Notes under the pieces: model-generated
Seen by the model: the letters and a program-made list of their open reading frames with translations, nothing else
Told to the model about the DNA's origin: nothing
Databases searched by the model: none
Origin: Oxytricha trifallax
Lineage: Eukaryota > Ciliophora > Spirotrichea > Sporadotrichida > Oxytrichidae
Direction of reading: 5' to 3'
DNA length: 64,000 bases
NCBI GenBank assembly: GCA_000711775.1
Contig: ARYC01017196.1
Span: 1 to 64,000 of the forward strand
Part shown: positions 34,442 through 44,950 of the stretch, one piece after another
Layout: each line of letters opens with the position of its first letter
Numbering within the stretch: position 1 is the stretch's first letter
Program-made: the position numbers and the translations under genes

Positions 34442-34514
34442 TATAATTTGATTTTTAACCTTCTTAAAAAATAATATTTTTATTATATAAAATTCTCCCC
34501 CCTAAATTTACATT

Positions 34515-34690
34515 AAGCAATTTAACGAGAGTCCAGTTATGTTTAGAGCAAGATCAATATTGTCTGAATCTGAAAAAAGGAAAGTTCCTTCAAAATATTT
34601 TGATGGATTTTCTTCACCAAATGCTGTAATTGATACATCATTCAATATGTTAATAGTCGCAGTAAACTTTGAGAAATAAAAAACTATATT
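34515..34690 (-). CDS. Beta-helix MDS (block D)
   Basis: KFTATINILNDVSITAFGEE, then NPSKYFEGTFLFSDSDNIDL, then ALNITGLSLNC. A clear coding island of about 58 codons; the turn is EGTFLF rather than GG. Confidence 0.8.
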
Positions 34691-34923
34691 AAAATAAAAA
34701 TTATTTTTGTTTCAATTTGGTTCTTAAACTCTTATTAATATAATTTCATTAAATGTGTTTTAATTTTAAATTATTTTATTGCTTAATACATATAAAAATT
34801 ACGTATTACATATAAAAATTACGTATTAAATATAAATTAGTTAATAGTGAAGATATTTATAATTTATATAAACAAAAATTAAGAATTTAAATTTATTTAT
34901 AAAAGGATTTTAAATGGAATTAT

Positions 34924-35206
34924 GACTACCATCTCAGCAGCGGTGGAACCTGGTAAGAGTTTTCTCCAGACTCCTCTTTAATTGTTTACAGGAAGCAGAA
35001 CTCTGAGAGTTCAGTGGGGGATACTCCTAGTCGGGACTAGGCTCTGTCTCGTATTCACCTCGGTACAGGGAGAAGTGGAATGGGGAGCGAAGGGGTTTTT
35101 TGGAGTTTTTCTAGTTCACGACTTGCCACTTCAACTCACTTCAGATACGTTTATGTTTCGACCAAAATTGATGGTTTAATTTTAGTATTAAACAGTGAAT
35201 TGTTAA
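34924..35206 (+). mobile_element. GC-rich interspersed repeat, 5'-truncated copy
   Basis: Aligns with 26625-26890. Shared blocks include CTCAGCAG/CCCAGCAG, GGTGG, TTTTCTCCA, CAACTCACT, AGATACGT and the common end TTTTAGTATTAAACAGTGA. The match stops abruptly on the 5' side at AT-rich DNA, as with truncated non-LTR insertions. It lies in an IES of block D. Confidence 0.7.
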
Positions 35207-36390
35207 ATAATTTAATTTGAGTATAACTCGTTAATCATCATCATCAAAAAGGAATTATATAAGACATTATAACCTATTAATTGGATTAAACATATTAAGT
35301 GGATTATTATATCTCTATAAATTACTTTCTAGAACTTATAATTATATATATATATATATATATAATGATCCCAAGGAATAAATTTTACAAGATCTATGCA
35401 AATGTATTGAATTTTAATCGTTTTTTATCTTAAAAAATAAAAATTCAAATAAAAATTCTTAACTAGATCGTTAATTTAAAAATAATAAAAACTGCTTAAG
35501 ATTATTAAATTCTATAAAATAAAAATTTTTTAAAAAATTTAAGTTACCAGATATTCCCTAGCAAATAAAAATAAATAATAAACCTTAAATTTAATTTTTT
35601 TAAATTTATAGCTTTTTTATAATTAAGATGCTCTTAAACAGTAATTGAATATAAATTTTATGTAAAGTGATATATAAACCCATTTTAAAAAAAAATTTTT
35701 TTAAAAAAAAATAGGTATTTTAAGATTAATTTATAATTTGAAATATAAGATATTTGAAATTCTATCTTAAATAATTTATGTAATCGAATTAAAAATCAAT
35801 CTAATGTCCAAATTCCTTGGTTTGGTTTAATTTATTATGAAAGATTTATATTTGATCATTAAATCAATATTATTTCATTTTATTATCTAAATTAATATTT
35901 GCAGATTAATTTCAATTTTATATTAAGTTTATTTACATATTCAGAAAGATAAACAATTGATCCTAAATATCCAAATATGTTGCTGAATAAAGCGCCTAAT
36001 ATATCTAATTTGATCACGTTATTCAATTAATATTATTATATTATAATTTAATTATATTTTAAAAAAGCAATATAATTTAATTAGATTTTTATCTATTATT
36101 ATATTATGATTCGAAGCCATATTACAAAAAGACATTTAATTATATACAATAAAGTTTATTTTTATTATTAAAATTTATATTAATATTATGAATTGATTTA
36201 ATTTTTTAATAAGATTATTTTGAATAAAATATAATTTATTTTAACATTAATAATTTAAACAAAACAGATTTTCATTTATTTGTATATCAAATAATTACAA
36301 TTAATATTATAATTTTTTCTAAGATATATTTCAACTTTAACAATATTGTCCATCTCGAAATATACAATTGTCCCATAATCATAATTCATA
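35207..36390. other. AT-rich IES
   Basis: Contains a (TA)n run at about 35345-35364. A small minus island at about 35990-35930 (LGALFSNIFGYLGSIVYLSE) and another near 36380-36340 (YMNYDYGTIVYFEMDNI) look like short MDSs of block D. The rest has no signal. Confidence 0.45.
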
Positions 36391-36394
36391 TAAC

Positions 36395-36480
36395 TAAAAG
36401 TGACTCCTGAAGATATGTTTAATTATGAGGATTTTCCAAGGAAATATGCCAAACCACCCATACTCGGACTTGATGCAGAG
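36395..36480 (-). CDS. Beta-helix MDS (block D)
   Basis: YYSASSPSMGGLAYFLGKSS, then QLNISSGVTF. It has the MGGLAYF turn. A short AT-rich gap separates it from the next minus island. Confidence 0.75.
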
Positions 36481-36904
36481 TAATATATTGAATTGATTAA
36501 TTTACATATTTATAAATTAGAGGTTTTTTTGGTATATTTAAATTAAAGATATTTTCTAGTAAAAATTAATATTAATTGGAAACATTCTAAATAACTGCAT
36601 TGCTTATTGTTAATTATGATAAATTATAAGGAATATAAATAATTAGAAATATTTTAAGAAAGATTAATAATTAAAGGAAAAATTCTAAAATGATGGCTGT
36701 ATCATTCAAATAATAAGCAAGTTACATATAATATAATTGTATCGTGAAAGTAATAAGCTATGATGAAGATTTAGAGGGAGATATGATGCGAACGATTGAC
36801 AATAATTAATTTGAGGTGAATCAACTGTTTTTAGATTTCTCTTTTTGTTCATCACAAAAAGAATCCATATTAAATTTAATAAAATATTTATAATAATCTA
36901 TTTT
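36481..36904. other. AT-rich IES
   Basis: A small possible MDS near 36785-36750 on the minus strand was not firm. Otherwise AT-rich. Confidence 0.4.
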
Positions 36905-37148
36905 TTCAATTATTTATCATAAATGTATTTGTATCAGAAGCTCCCATGTAAAATAGACCTCCAGTGTTTGCTTTGATAAAATATTTAAAATATTTTCTTA
37001 ACCTAAAATGTATTTAAAACTTAAATCCTAAGATTTAATCTAATTTAAAATAAGGCTTTAAATTACCCATTGTAATTCGTATTATCACTGGTTACTATTG
37101 CCTATGTTCCCAGAATGTAAAATATACCTCCATTTAAGCCCCATTATT
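36905..37148 (-). CDS. First MDSs of block D
   Basis: At 37148-37060: WGLNGGIFYILGTQAIVTSD, then NTNYNGQFKA. At about 36985-36905: KANTGGLFYMGASDTNTFM. Pointer AAAGC joins them in frame (NYNGQFKANTGGLFY). The first begins with a 16-base sequence also found at 61851-61866, where a short inverted MDS ends. Its predecessor is therefore 25 kb to the right. Confidence 0.85.
37133..37148. repeat. 16-bp scrambled pointer, copy 1
   Basis: TTTAAGCCCCATTATT, identical to 61851-61866, with different flanks on both sides. It starts the minus MDS WGLNGG. Confidence 0.85.
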
Positions 37149-37479
37149 TAAAATATTAAGTCAATCTATATAAAATATTATTAATCCTTTTTCTTTTAAC
37201 GAAAATTAAAATGCCTTTATTTTATTATGAATTTGAAAAATACATAAAAATTTTAATAATATTTATAAGTTTATATTTTGAGTCTCCATGGATGCAAATG
37301 AAGTCTTTTTATATTAATAAAAATAAATATAAAAATTCCTATATATATAAAATAAGTCATTTCAAAGGATGAAGAACCTGAGATGCTGATTGAAATATAA
37401 AAAGAAATCAAATATATTATCTATTAATTATAAATAAAAAATGATAAATTTTTCTTCTTTAATTTCTTTTGGATTAATC
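37149..37479. other. Head-to-head inversion point between blocks D and C
   Basis: About 330 bp of AT-rich DNA. Coding runs left on the minus strand from 37148 and right on the plus strand from 37480. Both first MDSs have distant predecessors (61.9 kb and 6.3 kb). Confidence 0.65.
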
Positions 37480-37590
37480 CTTAACACAATTACTTTTGTA
37501 TAGAATGTTGGATTTAAGCATTTCTTCTATGAATTCAATAGTTTCATTGACCTCAATGACTATGGTGGATATGTTGAAATATTAAAATTA
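37480..37590 (+). CDS. First MDS of block C
   Basis: Reads NTITFVQNVGFKHFFYEFNS, then FIDLNDYGGYVEI. The first five bases CTTAA (37480-37484) equal the end of the minus MDS at 6265-6269, and the join keeps the frame after SPATL. The pattern F-x-x-FFYE-x-x-SFI-x-L follows the ECVVPKGASFF stretch in reading order. Confidence 0.75.
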
Positions 37591-37734
37591 AACTTAATGA
37601 TTCCTTAATTAATAATTGTACCCCGCATTATAATTTTTTTAATATTGAATTAATTCTGATTAATTTTGTACAGAAACTTATATTTCATGTTATAGTATAT
37701 TTCATAAAAGCTATCTATTTAAAATTATTTATGG

Positions 37735-38115
37735 GAAATGAGTAGCGTTAGCTTTTAATACTTTGAATCATGTGGAGCTCTATTAAGAAATAAAAAGTAC
37801 AGGTGGTCTATGACTTAAAGTTCAACTGATTATTCAAACAATGACACCTACGCTTATGTAAATAATTTCATGCAATACAATCTCTATACAAACTTCTATG
37901 ATGTGGTGAGCAATTCAAGAAATAAAATTATAATATTTAGTGGTAAAAAATGATTTTTTTATCATTAAGAGAAATTAAAATTTGGCAATCCTTTCGCAAT
38001 GTCGTGTACACTCACTCAGTCATGTTTTAGCGTTAAAATATCAAGTTCTACCTTTTAAAACTTCAACAAGTAGAAATCAGATTCTACAACCCCTCTTTTA
38101 GTAGATCCTCTTTAT
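37735..38115 (+). CDS. Beta-helix MDSs (block C)
   Basis: At 37735-37925: SSVSFQYFESCGALLRNKKY, then RWSMTQSSTDYSNNDTYAYV. At 37985-38115: SFAMSCTLTQSCFSVKISSS, then TFQNFNKQKSDSTTPLLVD. ESCGALLRNK is a distinctive Cys-bearing stretch without the GG turn. These lie in the early, non-GG part of the helix. Confidence 0.75.
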
Positions 38116-38269
38116 AAACTTGTTTTAAAATAAATTTTAATTCTTTAAAATCATTATTAACAATTAAGATTTTTTTTATCTATATTTATTTATAAGTTCT
38201 TATAACGATTATGATAGAAAATTCTAGACTTGAATATATATATTTAAATTTATAAAATTAAAACTAAAA

Positions 38270-38409
38270 TACAGAGGACTGATAATTGATCTTGAAAATT
38301 TCGCAGGAAAAGTGGAGATAACTGATACTACTTTTTAATAAAGTGCAATCGGATATAGCGACTGTTCAAATGCTATGAAACTAGACGCAAACACTGTGTC
38401 TGGAAATAC
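38270..38409 (+). CDS. Beta-helix MDS (block C)
   Basis: RGLIIDLENFAGKVEITDTT, then FQQSAIGYSDCSNAMKLDAN. It ends with pointer GGAAATAC (38402-38409), which recurs at 38807-38814; merging gives TVSGNTFQALVGTK in frame. Confidence 0.85.
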
Positions 38410-38806
38410 TGATAATTTTGAATATTAATTGTTTTATGTAAAATTTATTCTAAATTACTTATTATATGTAATTTAATATAAAAAAATTGCGAATATATAT
38501 CTAATAAAAACAAAACCAAATCTCCTTGATGTAAATTAAATATAAATAAATTATTTTTTCATAAGTTTTCTCAATTATTTATACGATAATTTCTCTAATT
38601 ACGGTACAAAATCAGTTTTCTAAATAAAAGTATTATTAAATTTAATAAAATAGTTGATGAACTTGTATATATTCGATATTATTATTAATTTTAAAAAAGC
38701 TGTGATCTCCATAGTAAACCATAAGAATGATTTGATTTTTATTAAAAATATATATTAAATTTTAATATTAATTTTATAAAATTAATATTAAAATTTGATA
38801 CTTGCA

Positions 38807-38905
38807 GGAAATACATTTTAGGCCTTAGTTGGCACTAAAAGTCCAATTTATCTTGATATACTTCCTTCAAGCTCGTATATGACTGTAATTATTAAAAATT
38901 ATCCA
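38807..38905 (+). CDS. Beta-helix MDS (block C)
   Basis: NTFQALVGTKSPIYLDILPS, then SSYMTVIIK. It starts at pointer GGAAATAC (38807-38814). The IES that follows carries the large foldback element. Confidence 0.8.
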
Positions 38906-39121
38906 GGCATACATTATATTTATTAATAAAAATATAATAATAGTAAGGTATTATTTTTTGAGTGTAAGTAAATTTTTAAATTAATCAACATTGATGATTT
39001 ATTGAATATATAAAAAGTCTTAAAATACATAGCAATAAGGAAATATGTAGAATATAGAGCATGTTTGAGATCAATTATCTGAAGCTGTATTTTACAGAAA
39101 GTTCCAAGATATTCTGATTAT

Positions 39122-39163
39122 CCGCACAGCTGTGCGAACTTACGAATCCGCACAGCTGTGCGG
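39122..39163. repeat. Paired palindrome CCGCACAGCTGTGCGG, left arm
   Basis: Copies at 39122-39136 (15 of 16 bases) and 39148-39163 (full), 26 bp apart. They are GC-rich in an AT-rich setting and mirrored in the right arm. Confidence 0.9.
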
Positions 39164-39535
39164 AATATTGTCCAAATCTCATCCACTTCAGCCCAGATTA
39201 GTCTTAATTCACCCAATTGAGTGGGAAACCTCTCTGGGCTTTTAATGCCCTATTTTTAATAATTTCTTAATTATTTATAATAAATATAGTAATAAATTAA
39301 TTTACGCAATTAATTAAATTAATAGTTTATCTGTAATTAGAATTCTCTATAGAGAAATTAAACTTCGTTTAATATTTTTAACTTTATATTTAAAGTTAAA
39401 ATCAAACTCCTATATTTATTATATATAATTAAGAAATTATTAAAAATAGGGCATTAAAAGCCCAGAGAGGTTTCCCACTCAAATGGGTGAATTAAGACTA
39501 ATCTGGGCTGAAGTGGATGAGATTTGGACAATATT

Positions 39536-39577
39536 CCGCACAGCTGTGCGGATTCGTAAGTTCGCACAGCTGTGCGG
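39536..39577. repeat. Paired palindrome CCGCACAGCTGTGCGG, right arm
   Basis: Copies at 39536-39551 (full) and 39563-39577 (15 of 16 bases), the mirror image of the left pair. Confidence 0.9.
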
Positions 39578-39984
39578 ATAATCAGAATATCTTGGAACTT
39601 TCTGTAAAATACAGCTTCAGATAATTGATCTCAAACATGCTCTATATTCTACATATTTCCTTATTGCTATGTATTTTAAGACTTTTTATATATTCAATAA
39701 ATCATCAATGTTGATTAATTTAAAAATTTACTTACACTCAAAAAATAATACCTTAGTAATAGTATCAAACACTTTCATATAAAAACAATTAAATATATTT
39801 ATTTGAATTTTTAGGCGTATTTATTAATAAAAATATTTAAAACTTTTAATTTTTTGGGTGGGTATATAGATGCATCTGCGATATATCTAAGATTAAGAAG
39901 CTAGCATACGAATAAAATTATTAATTAAGATACAAAATTGAATTTTTTATTTTTTTAATTTTTAATTTATTTGAGGGTGTTTTA

Positions 39985-40210
39985 TACTGTATATTTTAGA
40001 AAATGAATCCTTATAATATAGTTCCAAACTTAGCTAATAACTACTGCACTGGGCCTATCATTCAATCTAATACTTTTATAAGATGTCATTTATATTTATA
40101 ATATTGGTCCACAAGAATAATAATTAATATTTTTATCATGGTTGCTAATAATACGTTGGAGCAGTATTAAAAATTGAATGCGTAGGAAAGTTAGATTCAT
40201 CACTCAAAGC
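39985..40210 (+). CDS. Beta-helix MDSs (block C)
   Basis: At 40000-40100: VPNLANNYCTGPIIQSNTFI, then RCHLY. At about 40150-40210: VGAVLKIECVGKLDSSLKA. A Cys in each and an N-T-F element; the frame is open through TAA and TAG. Confidence 0.7.
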
Positions 40211-40524
40211 TATTATACAATAAAAATTATTTATATTTAGTTTTTTTAATGGATTCATTTCTAATATAATTCATTAAATATCTCTAACATTAATATTTTA
40301 TTATTATTTAATAACGACAGAATTGATTCAACTTAATGGTCTACTACTGTTCAAAATTTAGCATGCTTATTAACAAAAGATTATTATAATAATAATTTAG
40401 AATTTGAAATATAAAATTTCTTATACATATTTCTAGATATTATCCTATAAAAGAGCGAAATTGCCCCAAATTTGTAGATTTTAAACTTAAAACTTATTTT
40501 CAATAATAATATTTATTTAAAGAT

Positions 40525-41160
40525 GATTTCTCATCAGCACCAACTTTGAGCTACACTCACGACTCTACAACCTATACAATAGATACTAGTCTGCTTACTA
40601 TAGTATCAAATTCATTTACAAAAAGTTCTTTCTCTAATGGACATGCAGTTCTCGACATCATTGAATTAAATTACTAATAAATATTAAAAAGTATTAACAA
40701 TGTATTTTTTTCAGTATAAAGTCTAAATTTTACTATTAGACAACTTCTTAATATTTTTATTGGTGTACCAAGAGTTAAGATTTCAGATGTTTCATTCTAA
40801 AATTTATTTTAAAGTAGTTAAAATTACTTATAAATTCAATACAAAAACATTTAAAATATTTTAATTCTCAGACATTGTAGATGCTACAAAAGAATCTCTT
40901 AGCTATTTTAACTAGGAAATTAAAAATATATTGCTATGAATAATTAAAAAAGTGTTTAATTCGAGCATTTTATTAAAAATTATATAGAATAAATCTAAGC
41001 GAGTTCTGACGACATATCTTTATCTGAAATATATTCAAGCTCAACATCTCCAATATCAATTGATAAATTTGGTGTTGGTATGGTAAAAGTCTAATATGTG
41101 AGCTATCTTTATGCATCAGGGCTTACTTCAACTAGCAACGCATTAATTCATAAATATTAA
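40525..41160 (+). CDS. Beta-helix MDSs (block C)
   Basis: At 40525-40670: DDFSSAPTLSYTHDSTTYTI, then VSNSFTKSSFSNGHAVLDII. At 40720-40805: NIFIGVPRVKISDVSFQ. At 40985-41155: QASSDDISLSEIYSSSTSPI, then DKFGVGMVKVQYVSYLYASG. Non-GG coils of the central helix. The gaps are AT-rich. Confidence 0.7.
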
Positions 41161-41500
41161 ATAAAATATTTTTATAATTAATATTCGTTAAGTGTCCGCA
41201 AAAATGTTGAAAGAAATATTATATATTAGTATTTCAAGAAAAATTATTAAAATCCTGATAATAATTTTCAATATCGTAAAACAATTAAATCGGAGAAAAT
41301 ATATAATACTTTTAATTTATGTAAATTTGATATACGAGAAGAATATAATTATAAAAAACAATTAAAAGATTTATAAGTAGAAAATGTAATTAATAAATTT
41401 AATCTATTGCATTTGATAGAATTATCTATTAATCTTTATGATGAGTAGTAATTCAATTTACATAATATCTTTGTCTCAAATATTATAATACTTTTAATTA
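41161..41500. other. AT-rich IES
   Basis: No coding signal. Confidence 0.45.
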
Positions 41501-41615
41501 ATTGAGCCAACATATTCAAGTAGCAGAGCACTTTTATTATATGTGGATGGAGTATACGGATAAGTTGAGCTTGGAAAATAAACAGTCACAAATCATCTTG
41601 GGTTTTACTATTGAA
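41501..41615 (+). CDS. Beta-helix MDS (block C)
   Basis: EPTYSSSRALLLYVDGVYGQ, then VELGKQTVTNHLGFY. An open island with richer composition than the flanks. Confidence 0.75.
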
Positions 41616-42320
41616 ATATAATAATTCAAAATTATTTAAATTTTTAATATTTTTCAATTTTTTTACTTAAATTATAGCTCACAGAAAACGATAAAAGCTA
41701 TTTATGAATTACAATTAAATTGTAAAATTTGAATAAATAATATTATTAATACTAATATATAAATCGAAATATCATTTCGTATACACAAATACTTAATTTA
41801 TTTTATATACTTTCATTATAGTTTAGGAAAGTTTAAACATTATATATTTTTATAAATGGCTTTTTGCATAAAAATTTTGCTTTATCAATATACAGATTTT
41901 ACAAGCAACAAAATGTAATTTATTTTATAATATAAAATACATCAATTAATTCATTAAACAAAGAGTGGGGTAATTTATAACCTCATTTCTATTTTATAAG
42001 ATAATACTTTAATTAAAATTGTGCAAAAATTAAATCTGTAAGTAAATCAATTTGAGTATTAAATATGATATAGTTAATTAATGAGTGGAATAAATAATGT
42101 TGAAACTATTATAAGAAAATTATGCAAATTTTATGATTCTTATTAAAATTATAATTTTTTATGATAAATAAATATGATATATATATATAAAAATAAAATA
42201 ATTCTTTTAAGGGTTAAATTATGAAGTATCAAATATGCAAGTTGGTACAAAATATGAATTTAATTCAAAAAATATTTTATAAAAAATTGTTTTCATTCAA
42301 ATCATTTTAACTTTACACAC
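41616..42320. other. AT-rich IES
   Basis: About 700 bp without a supported coding segment. Confidence 0.5.
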
Positions 42321-42324
42321 ATCT

Positions 42325-42655
42325 GTATCAAATAATTTATTAGAATATACTGTTTCTAATTCAACTTTGAAAGATGGTACTTTCTTGCCAATTAATAAAA
42401 TCACAACAAATAGATTCAATTTTATTTCTTGTATATCTGTAACATATAAATTTTTTTCATATGGATTAAATTTTATATCGATTTAATTATTTTTGATATA
42501 TGTAGATGCCTAGTATCCTCATCAATCGACCTATCCGATTCATCCTATTAATATATTATGCTTTAACATCACGACAGTAATGACCAGGCATACATAATAG
42601 ACACCATGACTTAAAACGGCAGAGAGTATGAGTTTGAGTCTTTTACAACTTTAAA
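42325..42655 (+). CDS. Beta-helix MDSs before the TBE (block C)
   Basis: At 42325-42450: SNNLLEYTVSNSTLKDGTFL, then NKITTNRFNFISCIS. At 42508-42655: CLVSSSIDLSDSSYQYIMLQ, then HHDSNDQAYIIDTMTQNGRE. The next MDS of the gene lies beyond the transposon at about 48540. Confidence 0.75.
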
Positions 42656-42797
42656 CTCAAATATTATATACAAAAAGAATCAAATAATAAGATCATTTAT
42701 TAAATTATGTTTTATAGAATATTTGGAAATATTTATGAAATTGAAAAAAATAAAAATATATAATTAAAGTTTGTAGTTTTTAAATGATCAATACATT

Positions 42798-42882
42798 CAA
42801 AACCCAAAAACCCCTTAGTGAGGTTTATAAGTGCTTTGATTAGTAGGGTAAAGTTGGGGTTTTATTAGGGTTAGTAGAGAAA
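42798..42882 (+). repeat. TBE left terminal inverted repeat
   Basis: 85 bp starting with the C4A4-like cap. It differs from the right copy at one base in the telomeric tract (CCCAAAAACCCC versus CCCCAAAACCCC). Confidence 0.95.
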
Positions 42883-42936
42883 ACGCAAGTTTAATGAGAC
42901 TTTAATATGTATTTAATGAGTATTAGTTTAATTATA

Positions 42937-44384
42937 TCACACGAATTTTACTTGCTTGTCTTTGTTGTATCTCTTGAATCTCGCTTTCTTTAGTGGTTCG
43001 AGCATATCGTCTAAGGATTGTCTTGGATATGCTGGAGCTCTTACTATTATCTTCTCTACAATCTTCTTTATTTCTTAGCATACATCATCTTGTTTTATGT
43101 GCTTCTCAGCTAGATTTATTGATTATTTTTCATATTTTGTATTAATGTAAGTCATGCTTTCCATATCGCACTCTAAAATTATTGCAGCTACTGCCCAAAC
43201 ATCCCACTAAATAGAGCCATTAGTCCATTTCTCTCTGATTGGGAAGTAACCTGGAGTACCAAGAACCTTTGCTAAGGTTACAATCTCTTATCTTAAGGCT
43301 CTATTAAAATCGATTACAACTACTTCTAAAGGGCAAAGGTTTAGCATAACATTTTCAGGCTTCAAATCTCTATGAACGTATCCAAGCTCGTGAAGTTCCT
43401 AAACACCCTTTATCATATTAGATAGAATATCATTCAAGTCATCTGGGTATCTGTTTTAATATAGATAATCTCGGAGAGTCATTTCAAACTTTTTTAGCCT
43501 TAGTGCGATGAAACCAAACCCTAAAATAACACCATCTAGCTTGAGCAAATTCTTGCAATCTTTTTTCTAAGCCTCTCTAAGTACAATATATTCGTTAGCA
43601 AACTCATTTTGATACTGCTCGTTTTTAAGGAGATAGCTGAAAGGATATACCTTGTAGGCATAGTCATCAACCACTATGAGTTTTGCTTTAGCAGGTACGT
43701 TTATATGTAAGTAGTTTTCAATACAACTGCTAAGGTCTACTGCATTTAGTGCAGGAATATACATGGCTCTCTCTTAAAAGCATGCTAAAAAGACATTACC
43801 AGCAGGTTGATTCATTAATTCTATTCGCTTCTGCCTCTTGAGCTTCTCCTGTTGTTCTTTTTAAGTCTCAAGATTATTAGATTTTCTTTTAGCGGGCACT
43901 AATTTCTAAGTCTCTTTATCTTAAATCAAGAACTCACTTAGGTGATGCTTCTGCATATGTTTCTTAACTTTAGCTGAGTGAGTATAAGACTTCTCACAAG
44001 TCGTGCACTAGTACCTGCCATCGACCTTATCATGCTTAAAATACACCTTAGCTTTCCCAGAGTGAACCTCTTTCATATGTCTCTTCAAACTGGAATCAGT
44101 AGAGAAAAATTTTAGCAGTCTTAGCATTCAAAAGTTTTAATCCTTTAAATCTGAAGCTGTTCCTTTTCTTCCTCAACATCTTTTATTAATGTTTAAACTT
44201 CTATTTCAGCTTTCTGTTTCATGTTTTAAACCTATATAATAAAAACCTGTGCTTCAAATTCAAGAGCTCTTAGCTCTGCCTCCCTCTCAATATATATAAC
44301 TTCTTGTTTCTTGGTTGAACCAAAGTTAAGCATTGATTGACCTGCTCCTAAAAGTGCCGCTCTACGATTTAAGTTGACCGCCAT
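42937..44384 (-). pseudogene. TBE 57-kDa zinc-finger/protein-kinase ORF, one frameshift
   Basis: Start ATG at 44384 (MAVNLNRRAALLGAG), stop TGA at 42937, about 482 codons. Residues about 85-110 and 120-145 form two C2H2 fingers (CQDCQ...HMKEVH and CTTCEKSYTH...HMQKHH). After a charged linker comes a kinase-like domain: YVHRDLKPENVML as catalytic loop, VIDFN in place of DFG, GTPGYFP as activation loop, WDVWAVAAIILE as helix F. The length is one base short of a multiple of three; the slip lies near 44110, in an A run inside the first finger. The role in transposition is unknown. Confidence 0.9.
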
Positions 44385-44950
44385 GTTTAAATTCAAATTT
44401 AAATTTCTATTATAAAGCTCTTAAAACCTCTATAGCTATAGCTGGACTATATAGGAGTTGCTACAGCATTAATGATGGTTTGATCTCAGCTCTTAGACTT
44501 CATATTTATACTCAGTTTATAACTATAATTTTTGTAATTTTGCACTTAATAATTTTGATTCTGGTACCAACTCAGATAAAGTTCAGGTTGGTACTGGTAC
44601 CAATTAAGTTTTGAACCAGATTGGAACTTTTCCATTAAAACCTCACTGGATTAAAACTAGGTACTAATTAAGTTTTGGTACTATTAAATTGGTACCAATT
44701 AAACTTAAACGAATTTAGTACCGGTACTAATTAAATTTAAACAAATTTAGTACTAATTTAATGGAACTAAATTGATAAAAATGGAGCTCCATCTCTGAAG
44801 TTTGTTACAGCTTCTGCGAACCTTCTCCACGTATCTTTACAGGGTTGACCTCCTATAAGATGCCCATATTTAATAGTAAGATTTTAAAGGATAGGATCCA
44901 GAAGTCTATAAATTAAAACTTGAAATTCATTAATAGGAAGAGGAACAAAG
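44385..44950. other. Divergent intergenic region of the TBE
   Basis: Lies between the kinase ORF (minus) and the 22-kDa ORF (plus). It holds imperfect tandem repeats of a GGTACTAATTAA/TTGGTACC type at about 44560-44760 that could contain shared regulatory sites. Confidence 0.6.
44560..44765. repeat. Imperfect GGTAC-containing repeats in the TBE
   Basis: Several degenerate copies of the pattern (T/G)GGTAC(C/T)AA(T/C)T with TTTAAA/TTAAGTT spacers, in both orientations. They lie between divergent ORFs. Confidence 0.55.

Larger units (their letters stand above)
32291..34514. other. AT-rich IES with inverted repeat and telomere-like tract
   Basis: More than 2 kb with no firm MDS. It contains a G/C-run inverted repeat (33691-34048) and the CCCCAAAACCCC tract at 34430-34441. 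Confidence 0.5.
38944..39756. mobile_element. Foldback element with palindromic 16-mers
   Basis: It begins TAAGGTATTATTTTTTGAGT and ends with the inverse ending CCTTAG. The arms of about 345 bp are nearly identical inverted copies around a spacer of about 120 bp. It is flanked by TAATAG at 38938-38943 and 39757-39762, a probable 6-bp target duplication. Each arm carries two copies of the palindrome CCGCACAGCTGTGCGG (one of each pair lacks a terminal base). No ORF. Near-identical arms suggest recent insertion or arm conversion. Confidence 0.9.

Noticed and set aside
34982-35179. Plus ORF of 65 codons in the GC-rich repeat
   Set aside because: Lies inside the truncated repeat copy; the frame is not kept in the other copy.
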